DNA from: JAEWWD01 sp964440115
GTDB lineage: Bacteria > Bacillota > Clostridia > Christensenellales > CAG-138
Direction of reading: 5' to 3'
Assembly: GCA_964440115.1 (NCBI GenBank)
Contig: CAYTPV010000006.1
Span: 186,001-250,000, forward strand
DNA: 64,000 bases
Shown here: positions 16,271 to 23,702 of the stretch, one piece after another
Layout: each line of letters begins with the position of its first letter
Numbering within the stretch: position 1 is the stretch's first letter
Notes under the pieces: generated by a model
Told to the model about the DNA's origin: nothing
The model's database searches: none
Seen by the model: the letters and a program-made list of their open reading frames with translations, nothing else
Position numbers and translations under genes: made by a program

Positions 16271-16989
16271 TGATTATCGACGCAAAGGGAATGCCCTTTC
16301 GCGAGTTGAACGCGAAACTTCATGACACGGACAGCAAAGAGATACTCATAGAGGGCTGCATGGGGCAGCGATACATCGCAAACGGGCTTAAGGATAAACA
16401 CGTTACGGTCAGAGGTACCCCCGGCAATGCGTTAGGTGCGTATATGGACGGCGCAACCGTTGAAGTTGAGCGAAACGCGCAGGACGCTACAGGCGATACC
16501 ATGAACGATGGCTGCATCATCGTACGCGGGTCGGCAGGTGACGCAACCGGATATTCCATGCGCGGCGGAAAAATCTATGTGCGCGGAGATACGGGGTATC
16601 GCTGCGGCGTGCATATGAAAGCATATGCGGACAAAGTTCCTCTGATCGTTGTCGGTGGCCGTGCGGGCAGTTTCGTTGGAGAATATCAGGCTGGCGGTGA
16701 AATTTATGTACTCGGCTTAAATACGGGAGTAAACACGCCGGTGGGATATTTTTGCGGCACGGGGATACACGGCGGCGCAATCTATCTGCGCGCATCCGAG
16801 CTTCCGCCTGATCTTCCGGCGCAGGTGAAGGCAAGCCAGGCCCAGAAGAAGGATATGGAGCATATAGCGGCGCAGCTGAAAGAATATTGCGGGCTGTTCA
16901 ATTTGGATATGAATGAAATCCTCGCTCATAAATTCTATGTGCTGCGGGCTGATACGGCTAACCCATATCGGCAGATGTATATTCACTGA
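16267..16989 (+). CDS. Glutamate synthase GXGXG-domain subunit (GltB3-type)
   Basis: 240 residues from the ATG at 16267, whose ATGA overlaps the previous stop codon. The body is a right-handed helix built from repeated glycine motifs (GTPGNALGAYMDGATVEV, GSAGDATGYSMRGGKIYVRG, GRAGSFVGEYQAGGEIYVLG), as in the C-terminal structural domain of GltB and in the C subunit of formylmethanofuran dehydrogenase. The domain is structural and helps form the ammonia tunnel region. As last gene of the operon it completes the split synthase B1-B2-B3. Confidence 0.9.
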   Translation: MMIIDAKGMPFRELNAKLHDTDSKEILIEGCMGQRYIANGLKDKHVTVRGTPGNALGAYMDGATVEVERNAQDATGDTMNDGCIIVRGSAGDATGYSMRGGKIYVRGDTGYRCGVHMKAYADKVPLIVVGGRAGSFVGEYQAGGEIYVLGLNTGVNTPVGYFCGTGIHGGAIYLRASELPPDLPAQVKASQAQKKDMEHIAAQLKEYCGLFNLDMNEILAHKFYVLRADTANPYRQMYIH

Positions 16990-17161
16990 CAGCGCTGAAA
17001 TTTATTCGCGACAGCCGAGAGGTGTTATATTTAACATAATATAGGTGTAACAGCGTTCACAATCCTATAAATTATTCATTAAGCTGGAAAGCAAGTCGTC
17101 GGATTGACGGTTATGCAACCGTGACTGCATGGCTTACCCGAAGCGTTCATCTGCACTCGAT

Positions 17162-17190
17162 AAAATGCCCCGGCATACCGTCGGGGCATT
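17162..17190 (-). terminator. Hairpin between converging genes
   Basis: Nine-base arms AATGCCCCG (17164-17172) and CGGGGCATT (17182-17190). A short T tract follows only on the minus strand, so it best serves the small minus-strand gene ending at 17256; it may also stop the glutamate synthase transcript. Confidence 0.55.
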
Positions 17191-17255
17191 CAAATTACAA
17201 GGCGGCGTTGTGTGAAACGATGCCTTAGAAGTCTTCACTTATGTAAGGACAGTTC

Positions 17256-17537
17256 TTATTTCCGGGCAACAAGACGGTCGAGGTATGTGCGAAGAGCGTC
17301 GCCGTCCAGCGCGCCGGTCAGCAATCCCACGCTAACGAGGACTGCCACAGCAACACTGACGTTATCAATATCGATATCCACGTGACTGTTACCGTTTCCA
17401 CGTAAAATGATTCTGGATTCTTGTTCGGCTTCCTGATCCTGATCCTGATCCTGCCTCTGAAGCTGGGCTTGAATCCGATTATTTTCGACCTCATTTTTAC
17501 GTTCGCGATCAGACCTGCAGCACCATTCATTAGACAT
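17256..17537 (-). CDS. Small acidic/glutamine-rich protein of unknown function
   Basis: 93 residues from the ATG at 17535-17537, which follows an unusually strong AAGGAGGTGAAAT site. The N-terminal half is hydrophilic (MSNEWCCRSDRERKNE then a QDQDQDQEAEQ run). The C-terminal half has short Val/Ile/Asp alternation (SHVDIDIDNVSVAVAVLVSVG) and a charged end. I do not recognise the family. The composition is reminiscent of small spore-coat or exosporium-type proteins, but that is only an impression. It follows the SorC regulator but is separated from it by a terminator, so it has its own promoter. Confidence 0.7.
   Translation of the reverse strand: MSNEWCCRSDRERKNEVENNRIQAQLQRQDQDQDQEAEQESRIILRGNGNSHVDIDIDNVSVAVAVLVSVGLLTGALDGDALRTYLDRLVARK
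17432..17453 (-). repeat. Six-base tandem repeat coding for Gln-Asp
   Basis: The hexamer CTGATC/GATCAG is repeated a little over three times inside the small gene and produces QDQDQDQ. Such short in-frame repeats can change copy number without breaking the frame. Confidence 0.6.
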
Positions 17538-17655
17538 ATATTTCACCTCCTTATATTGGATATATAGCATTGTATTAAATACAGGTATGAAGTGTGACAA
17601 ATAACATATAACGCAGTGAAAGCAAAATGAGAAATTGTATATGATAGGGTAATAG

Positions 17656-17684
17656 AAAAAAGCCTCCCTGAAATTCAGGAAGGC
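17656..17684 (-). terminator. Terminator of the dehydrogenase/SorC operon
   Basis: On the minus strand GCCTTCCTG and CAGGGAGGC arms with a short AT loop are followed by TTTTTT (plus-strand A run 17656-17661). It lies 29 bases past the regulator stop codon. Confidence 0.88.
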
Positions 17685-17712
17685 GTAAGAATTTGGCTGC
17701 ACAAAAACTGGA

Positions 17713-18666
17713 TTACGTCTGTGCTAATATAGCTTGTGCTGTTGTCATATCCGTAACAAGCATATTGACATAACCGCCGCGCAGCGCTCCAAGTATGGAT
17801 TGCACCTTGTTTATACCGCCGGCCACTGCTATGACACGTTTCACAGATCGCAGCAATTCGGGATTGATGGAGATTGTTCTGCGGGAGATGCCTGCGTCGC
17901 AGCGGCTTCCATCGACTTGGAAATAATTCGCACACACATCGCCAACAGCGCCATGAGAAAGAAGATCGTCGATAGATTCCTGATCATCCAGACCGTTTGC
18001 GCCCATTGCGGGCATACCGCCAATTCCAATGAGGCAGATATCCGTCTGAGCGGCACGCGCGAGTACATCCTGAATATGCGGATCTTCCATCAGAGCATCC
18101 CGCAGCTCCGGTGTACGGCAAAAGCAGGGGGCATTGATAACATACCCACGGCCGCTGTATTTGCCAAGCAGTTTTTGCGCCATGATATTCGGCTGAATTT
18201 CTGAAAAGGACTTGCCCGCGCCGCCAAGCAGCGTGACGATTTCCAGCGAGTCAATCCGCTTGTTCTCCGAGAGACTGTCCACCAGGTATTCCAATGTCCG
18301 TCCCCAGGCGCAGCCGATCTTCATGCCGCTGCGCACATGCTGTTCAAACAGCCGCGCGCCGGCCTGACCAAGCCGCTTCATGAGTTCTTTGGGATCGTCG
18401 TCAGGGCAATTGATAATTTTTACATCGAGCAGGTCATATTGCTCCTTGATTTTCACCTCAAGAGCAATGTTCAGCTCAATATTGCGGACATCCACGATTT
18501 CTATGCGTATGATGCCTTCTTCTTTGGCTTCCTGAATAAGCCGTGAAAGCGTTACTCGAGAAATACCCAGCATATCCGCTACCTGTACCTGGGTGTAATC
18601 CTTCTCATAGAGGTAATATGCCGCCTTCAGCTTGAGGATGTACCTCTGATCGGAATTTATCGACAT
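17713..18666 (-). CDS. SorC/DeoR-type sugar-binding transcriptional regulator
   Basis: 317 residues: an N-terminal helix-turn-helix (YTQVQVADMLGISRVTLSRL, about residues 20-39) and the SorC effector-binding domain (GCAWGRTLEYLVDSL, VVTLLGGAG-like VTLLGGAGKS, DICLIGIGGM). Family members sense phosphorylated sugars and control the neighbouring operon. The gene starts 33 bases beyond the lpdA stop, so it appears to be the last gene of the dehydrogenase operon and may regulate it in response to a sugar phosphate. That differs from the sigma-54 activator AcoR usually linked to acetoin genes. Confidence 0.88.
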   Translation of the reverse strand: MSINSDQRYILKLKAAYYLYEKDYTQVQVADMLGISRVTLSRLIQEAKEEGIIRIEIVDVRNIELNIALEVKIKEQYDLLDVKIINCPDDDPKELMKRLGQAGARLFEQHVRSGMKIGCAWGRTLEYLVDSLSENKRIDSLEIVTLLGGAGKSFSEIQPNIMAQKLLGKYSGRGYVINAPCFCRTPELRDALMEDPHIQDVLARAAQTDICLIGIGGMPAMGANGLDDQESIDDLLSHGAVGDVCANYFQVDGSRCDAGISRRTISINPELLRSVKRVIAVAGGINKVQSILGALRGGYVNMLVTDMTTAQAILAQT

Positions 18667-18699
18667 AAGGACCCCCTTCGGTTAAACCTTATTCAGCGG

Positions 18700-20088
18700 T
18701 CAGGATTTTGCAGGCAGATGGATGCAGCGACCCAGCGCGTCGGTAACTGCCTCGACAAACGCTTCAGAGAATGTGGGATGCGGATGCACCATAGCGGCCG
18801 CTTCTTCAGCCGTTATTTCTGCGTTCATCAACGCGGCAGCTTCCGTAATCATCTCGGTTGCGATGCTGCCCACAATGTGTACGCCCAATATCTCACCGTA
18901 CTGCTTGCTGATGATCACCTTTACAAAGCCTGCGGTTTCGCCTGAAGCGATTGCGCGGCCATTGCCAAGGAAGTAGAATTTACCAACGGAAATTTCACAT
19001 TTTGCCTTTGCCTGTTCCTCGGTAAGACCAACTGATGCGGCTTCCGGTATGGTATACAGGCAGCCGGGCACATAGGAAAGATTGGCCACTTCGGAATGAC
19101 CCATCGCATTCGCGGCGGCAACTTCACCCATTTTAAATGCCGCATGTGCCAGCATGGGTTTTCCGAATACGATGTCGCCGGCAGCGTAAATATTGGGGAT
19201 ATTGGTGTGCATGCCGTCATCGACAACGACCTTGCCGCGCTCGGTTTTTACCTGGTCCTTCAGTTTGCCAAGGCACACGATATCCGAGAAACGGCCGATG
19301 GAGAGCAATACCTTATCCGCTTCGATCGGCGGTTTGCCTTCTACAACCAGTACGGGTTTTCCGGCGTTCTGTTCAATGCGTTCCACTTTTGCGCTGGTGA
19401 GAATCTGCACGCCAGCCGCCTTAAGAGAGCGGGCAATGGCGATGCTTAATTCACCGTCGAGTGTGGCGGCTATTCTGTCAAGCGCTTCCACTATGGTCAC
19501 TTTGCTGCCAAACGCGGCAAAAGCGGTTGCAATTTCACAGCCGATGATGCCGCCGCCAATGATGGCAAGACGCTCCGGAATATCGGTGATTTCGAGTATG
19601 GCGTCGGAATTCAGCACATTTTCCTGCTCGATGCCCGGAATGGGTATGGAACCAGCTACCGATCCTCCGCATAGAATGGTATGCTTCGCTTCGTAGAGTT
19701 CGCCTGCACAAGAAATGTGCGTGGCGTCTTCCATCGATGCTTCGCCTTTTATAACGTCAACCTTGTGGCTCTTCAGAAGGGAGGCCACGCCGGTGGTGAG
19801 TTTTTTTACTACACCGTTCTTATAGGCAACAACTTTGGGCATGTCAACGGTAAGTGCTGACGAGTCGATATTGATTCCGCGATCCTGCGCGTGTTTGATG
19901 TTGTGGATATATTCGGCCGTTTTGATATATGTTTTTGTGGGAATACAGCCGCGGTTCAGGCACGTTCCGCCCACTGTTCCCTTTTCAAACAGTACAACCT
20001 TTCCGCCCAGTTGGGATGCCCGGATTGCCGCAACATACCCTGCCGGTCCGCCGCCGATAACAGCTACATCATAGATTGTGTTTGCCAT
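18700..20088 (-). CDS. lpdA: Dihydrolipoyl dehydrogenase (E3)
   Basis: 462 residues. FAD-binding GGGPAGYVAAIRAS at 12-25, redox-active disulfide in GGTCLNRGCIPTK (Cys43, Cys48), NAD site IIGGGIIGCEIATAF, second FAD motif NIYAAGDIV, and the C-terminal catalytic HPHPTFSE. Reoxidises the dihydrolipoyl arm of E2 with NAD+. Follows the E2 gene by 84 bases within the minus-strand operon. Confidence 0.95.
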   Translation of the reverse strand: MANTIYDVAVIGGGPAGYVAAIRASQLGGKVVLFEKGTVGGTCLNRGCIPTKTYIKTAEYIHNIKHAQDRGINIDSSALTVDMPKVVAYKNGVVKKLTTGVASLLKSHKVDVIKGEASMEDATHISCAGELYEAKHTILCGGSVAGSIPIPGIEQENVLNSDAILEITDIPERLAIIGGGIIGCEIATAFAAFGSKVTIVEALDRIAATLDGELSIAIARSLKAAGVQILTSAKVERIEQNAGKPVLVVEGKPPIEADKVLLSIGRFSDIVCLGKLKDQVKTERGKVVVDDGMHTNIPNIYAAGDIVFGKPMLAHAAFKMGEVAAANAMGHSEVANLSYVPGCLYTIPEAASVGLTEEQAKAKCEISVGKFYFLGNGRAIASGETAGFVKVIISKQYGEILGVHIVGSIATEMITEAAALMNAEITAEEAAAMVHPHPTFSEAFVEAVTDALGRCIHLPAKS

Positions 20089-20172
20089 ACTGACCCTCCG
20101 TTATGTATTAATATAGAGGCAGAGAGGTATCTCTGCCTCTGACCGCCCATCGTCGTTGATGAGCGAAATCCA

Positions 20173-21450
20173 TCAAAGGAGCGTGTTGATGGGGGTTTCC
20201 AGCAGGCCGCGCAGTGTTACAAGGAATTTTGCGGGCGGAACGCCATCCACCAGCCGGTGATCAAACGTGAGAGAAAGCCCCATCTTTTTCCTGACAACTA
20301 CCTGTCCGTTCACAAGAGCGAGCTCGTCGCGTATAGCGCATACGCCCAGTATTGCGGCGTTGGGCAGATTCAGTATTGGTGAAAACGACGCGATACCAAA
20401 CATACCTACATTGGATACGCTAAACGTAGAGCCGGAGTATTCGCTTTGCGCGAGCCCTCCGCTGCGGGCACGGGTAGCAAGATCTTTCGCCTTTTCGGCA
20501 ATTGCTTCCAAACTGAGCATATCCGCATCCTGAATAACGGGAACGATAAGCCCTTCATCCAATGCGACGGCCATACCGATATTGACGTGGTTATGCTGAA
20601 TGATGGTCTCGTTGTCACCCATGCTGACCAGCAAATTCTTATGAACCGCGAGAGCTTTTGCAACGGCTTTGAGAACGAAGTCGTTGATGCTGAGCTTATT
20701 CTCGCGTCCGTCGTTAATTTTGGCGCGCAGCAGAAGTAGTTCTGTCACGTCGACTTCCATATTCTCGGTGACAGTCGGCACCAGCGACGCTTCAGCCATA
20801 TTGCGGGCCACTGCTTTGCGCATGCCGTTCATGCGGATCACGGTATCATCCGAAGTGGGTTCGGTGATGCCGGCGCGCAGTACATCGTCCTTTGTAATCT
20901 TTCCGCCTATGCCGGTACCTTCAACCGTGTGCAGATCAATGCCTTTGTCAGCCGCAATGCGTTTGGCCAGAGGCGTCGCAAGTACGGCTTCCACATCAGC
21001 GGCAACGATTTCGCCATGTTTTCCTGAAGGTGTAACCTGTGACAACGGGATACTGTTGTCGGCAGCAATTTTTTTAGCGTAGGGGGTAGCCGGAATGCCG
21101 TCGCCTTTTAATGCGGAGGGTGCTGCAGAAGCTGCGGCTGCAGGCGCGGCTGCCTTAGGAGCGGCAGTCCCGGATGCAGGAGCGGGGGAGGAGGATTCGG
21201 GAATCTTTTCCCCGGCTTCGCCGATATAGCCGATGGTTTGCAGAACGGGCACCGTTGAGCCTTCCGGTACGAGCTGTGCAAGCAATATACCGGAAAACGC
21301 GGAAGGCTCTTCCATTGTGATTTTATCGGTTTCTATCTCAATGAGGGGCTCTTCCTTTTCTACTCGTTCGCCCACTTTCTTAAGCCATTTTACCAGCGTT
21401 CCCTCTTTCATGTCCATGCCGTTTTTCGGCATGATGACTTCGAATGCCAT
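20173..21450 (-). CDS. 2-oxo-acid/acetoin dehydrogenase E2 (dihydrolipoamide acyltransferase)
   Basis: 425 residues. Lipoyl domain at 1-78 with the lipoylated Lys43 in IETDKITM; an Ala/Pro linker to ~115; then two consecutive E3/E1-binding motifs, PATPYAKKIAADNSI (from 120) and ATPLAKRIAADKGID (from 158). The catalytic acyltransferase domain ends with FDHRLVDG (His398). Most E2 proteins carry a single peripheral-subunit-binding domain, so the tandem pair is notable. Transfers the acyl group to CoA. Follows E1-beta by 15 bases. Acetoin versus pyruvate specificity cannot be decided from sequence alone. Confidence 0.9.
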   Translation of the reverse strand: MAFEVIMPKNGMDMKEGTLVKWLKKVGERVEKEEPLIEIETDKITMEEPSAFSGILLAQLVPEGSTVPVLQTIGYIGEAGEKIPESSSPAPASGTAAPKAAAPAAAASAAPSALKGDGIPATPYAKKIAADNSIPLSQVTPSGKHGEIVAADVEAVLATPLAKRIAADKGIDLHTVEGTGIGGKITKDDVLRAGITEPTSDDTVIRMNGMRKAVARNMAEASLVPTVTENMEVDVTELLLLRAKINDGRENKLSINDFVLKAVAKALAVHKNLLVSMGDNETIIQHNHVNIGMAVALDEGLIVPVIQDADMLSLEAIAEKAKDLATRARSGGLAQSEYSGSTFSVSNVGMFGIASFSPILNLPNAAILGVCAIRDELALVNGQVVVRKKMGLSLTFDHRLVDGVPPAKFLVTLRGLLETPINTLL

Positions 21451-21465
21451 CTGTATATCCTCCTT

Positions 21466-22449
21466 TTAAAGAATCTCGCGTACGGCTTCTTCGATTCGGT
21501 CGGAACCCGTCAGTGCGCGTTTTTCCAATTTGGGATTGAAGGGGACGGGGCAGAACATACCGCCTACCCGTTTGATGGGCGCATCCAGATAATAGAAGGC
21601 TTCGCTGTCGGCAATGGTGCTTACGATTTCGCCGCCGAAGCCGCCGAATTCAACAGCCTCATGCACAACGACAACTTTCTTTGTCTTTTTTGCAGTTGCT
21701 ATAATGGCTTTCGTATCCAACGGGGAAAGCGTGCGCAAATCGAGCACTTCGATTTCTTTGCCTGTTTCCGCTTTTATCTTATCAGCAACTTCGAGCGCCA
21801 TCAATACCTGACGGCCATAAGTTATGATAGAAAGATCTTTTCCTTCGCGTTTGATATCCGCAACGCCGAAGGGGATGGTATATTCTTCTTCGGGAACCAT
21901 GCCTTTGGTACGGTACAGAAGCTTGGGCTCGAGGAATATACAGCAATTGTCATCGCGTATCGCTGTCTTGAGCAGGCCTTTTGCGTCATAGGGTGTAGAA
22001 GGCACGATCACCTTCAGGCCGGGTACGTGGCAGTACATTTGCTCAAGAGATTGGCTGTGCTGTGCGGCAGCACCCGTGCCGCCGCCGTGTGCTGTACGGA
22101 TGACCATGGGGACTTTGACTTTCGCGCCGAACATATAGCGCATTTTGGCTGCCTGATTAATGATCTGATCGTAACAGACCGCCATAAAATCGGAAAACAT
22201 CAGTTCCACGATGGGGCGCATGCCTGTAATCGCCGCGCCGATACCCGCGCCGATATAAGCGGTTTCAGAAATAGGAGTATCCATAACCCGCTCGGGGCCG
22301 AATTCCTGCAGCATGCCTTTTGATACGCCGAATGCGCCTGCATATACGCCAATATCCTCGCCCATGAAAAACACGTTTTCATCCCGGCGCATTTCCTCGC
22401 TCATCGCTTCATTGAGCGCGACTGCGTAAGTAATCTCTTTCATTGCCAT
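21466..22449 (-). CDS. 2-oxo-acid/acetoin dehydrogenase E1 beta subunit
   Basis: 327 residues from the ATG at 22447-22449, preceded by GGGAGGATAAT; an upstream in-frame start overlaps the E1-alpha gene and lacks a site. Transketolase-like: MGEDIGVYAGAFGVSKG, DTPISETAYIGAGIGAA, and the C-terminal EAVEFGGFGGEIVS. The block VELMFSDFMAVCYDQIINQAAKMRYMFG (split here) resembles AcoB of acetoin dehydrogenases more than mitochondrial PDH-beta. Pairs with the E1-alpha subunit to bind thiamine diphosphate. Confidence 0.9.
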   Translation of the reverse strand: MAMKEITYAVALNEAMSEEMRRDENVFFMGEDIGVYAGAFGVSKGMLQEFGPERVMDTPISETAYIGAGIGAAITGMRPIVELMFSDFMAVCYDQIINQAAKMRYMFGAKVKVPMVIRTAHGGGTGAAAQHSQSLEQMYCHVPGLKVIVPSTPYDAKGLLKTAIRDDNCCIFLEPKLLYRTKGMVPEEEYTIPFGVADIKREGKDLSIITYGRQVLMALEVADKIKAETGKEIEVLDLRTLSPLDTKAIIATAKKTKKVVVVHEAVEFGGFGGEIVSTIADSEAFYYLDAPIKRVGGMFCPVPFNPKLEKRALTGSDRIEEAVREIL

Positions 22450-22462
22450 ATTATCCTCCCCC

Positions 22463-23473
22463 TTACTCGGCATACACGCCGTCGAGCACATCTTCGACAG
22501 CGGGCTCGGGGCTGTTTATGCCAAATTCTACAGCGTGATCGATGATTGCGGTTGTTTTCGCGTCCATTTCGTCGATTTCCGCTTCGGTAAATAATTTTTT
22601 CTCCAGCAGGTAATTCTTGAAGCGCAATACCGGCATGCGATCCTTCCACCAGGCGATTTCATCCTTGGTACGGTAGAGGTTGCCATCGCTCTTGGAATGA
22701 CCGGAGGTACGGTATGTGTGCTGGATTACCAAGACAGGACCGTTCTTGACGGCGTATTCACGCGCGCTCTTGACGGTGCAGTATACATCCATGACGTCGT
22801 TGCCGTCGCATTCCATGGATTTCATGCCATAAGCAGCCGCGCGCTTATTGAGATCCAGTTCATGCATGACGTGGTCTGTTGGCGTTGACATGCCGTATCT
22901 GTTATGGATTACGACAAATACAACAGGCAGGCTCCATACTGCGGCCAAATTCATTGATTCATGAATAGCGCCTTCATTGGAAGCGCCATCTCCGAAATAG
23001 CACAGGCAGATCCTGTCCAATCCCTTCTTTTTCGCCGTGAGCGCCGCTCCGCAGCCTATGGGAGCATTTGCGCCGAGTATACCGTTTGCACCAAGAACGC
23101 CTTTGTCGTAATCGCAAATATGCATGGAGCCGCCGCGTCCGCGGTTCAATCCTGTTTCCTTGGCCAAAATTTCAGCCATCATCAGGTCAATATTGCAACC
23201 TTTTCCGATTGCTTCGCCATGGCCCCTGTGGGTGGCCAGCATATAATCATCTTCTTTTAGCGCAAAACCCGTGCCGATGCCGGTGGCTTCTTCGCCTATG
23301 CCAAGATGCGTGGTACCATGCACCATGCCTTTGCTGAACAGTTCAAATACCTTTTCCTCAAATTTACGCGCCGTCATCATACCTTCCATCATACGGCGAA
23401 GAAGATCTTTGTCTTTCGATATTGCCGGATCAGGGCAGGTACAGGTAAAGGTATCCAGATTGATGTTTGACAA
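22463..23473 (-). CDS. 2-oxo-acid/acetoin dehydrogenase E1 alpha subunit (TTG start)
   Basis: 336 residues. The thiamine-diphosphate motif runs from GDGASNEGAIHESMNLAA to IHN about 30 residues later; phosphorylation-loop-like HRGHGEAIGKG and GRGGSMHICD are also present. Its size and the NRYGMSTPT block fit AcoA-type E1-alpha. The start is TTG, with AAAGGA about 10 bases upstream; the first internal ATG lies ~28 codons in and would remove conserved sequence. First gene of the operon. Substrate is acetoin or a 2-oxo acid such as pyruvate. Confidence 0.88.
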   Translation of the reverse strand: MSNINLDTFTCTCPDPAISKDKDLLRRMMEGMMTARKFEEKVFELFSKGMVHGTTHLGIGEEATGIGTGFALKEDDYMLATHRGHGEAIGKGCNIDLMMAEILAKETGLNRGRGGSMHICDYDKGVLGANGILGANAPIGCGAALTAKKKGLDRICLCYFGDGASNEGAIHESMNLAAVWSLPVVFVVIHNRYGMSTPTDHVMHELDLNKRAAAYGMKSMECDGNDVMDVYCTVKSAREYAVKNGPVLVIQHTYRTSGHSKSDGNLYRTKDEIAWWKDRMPVLRFKNYLLEKKLFTEAEIDEMDAKTTAIIDHAVEFGINSPEPAVEDVLDGVYAE

Positions 23474-23541
23474 CGTAACTACTTCCTTTCGCAGAGAGAT
23501 TTACAAATGATAATTTAGTTAACATATGCCTACCTAATATT

Positions 23542-23570
23542 ATTGTAGTAAACGGGTATTCATTTGTCAA
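23542..23570 (-). promoter_or_regulatory. Dehydrogenase operon promoter
   Basis: Minus-strand TTGACA (23565-23570), 17-base spacer, TACAAT (23542-23547), about 70 bases before the E1-alpha start. CATTTGT/ACAAATG motifs both in the spacer and near 23505 could be half-sites for the SorC-type regulator. Confidence 0.75.
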
Positions 23571-23604
23571 CGGGCTATACTATTAAAATGTGCAAAAATA
23601 AAGT

Positions 23605-23635
23605 AAAACCGACATGAAACTTGGTTTCATGTCGG
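23605..23635 (-). terminator. Terminator of ptsI
   Basis: Twelve-base arms CCGACATGAAAC and GTTTCATGTCGG with a three-base loop; T4 follows on the minus strand. It lies about 70 bases past the ptsI stop and just ahead of the dehydrogenase promoter. Confidence 0.88.
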
Positions 23636-23702
23636 CTGATCGTTGCATTCGAGTTAACAGAATTCTATCGGACAGCTATGTATTGTTCGTTTTCCGCCAA
23701 AC

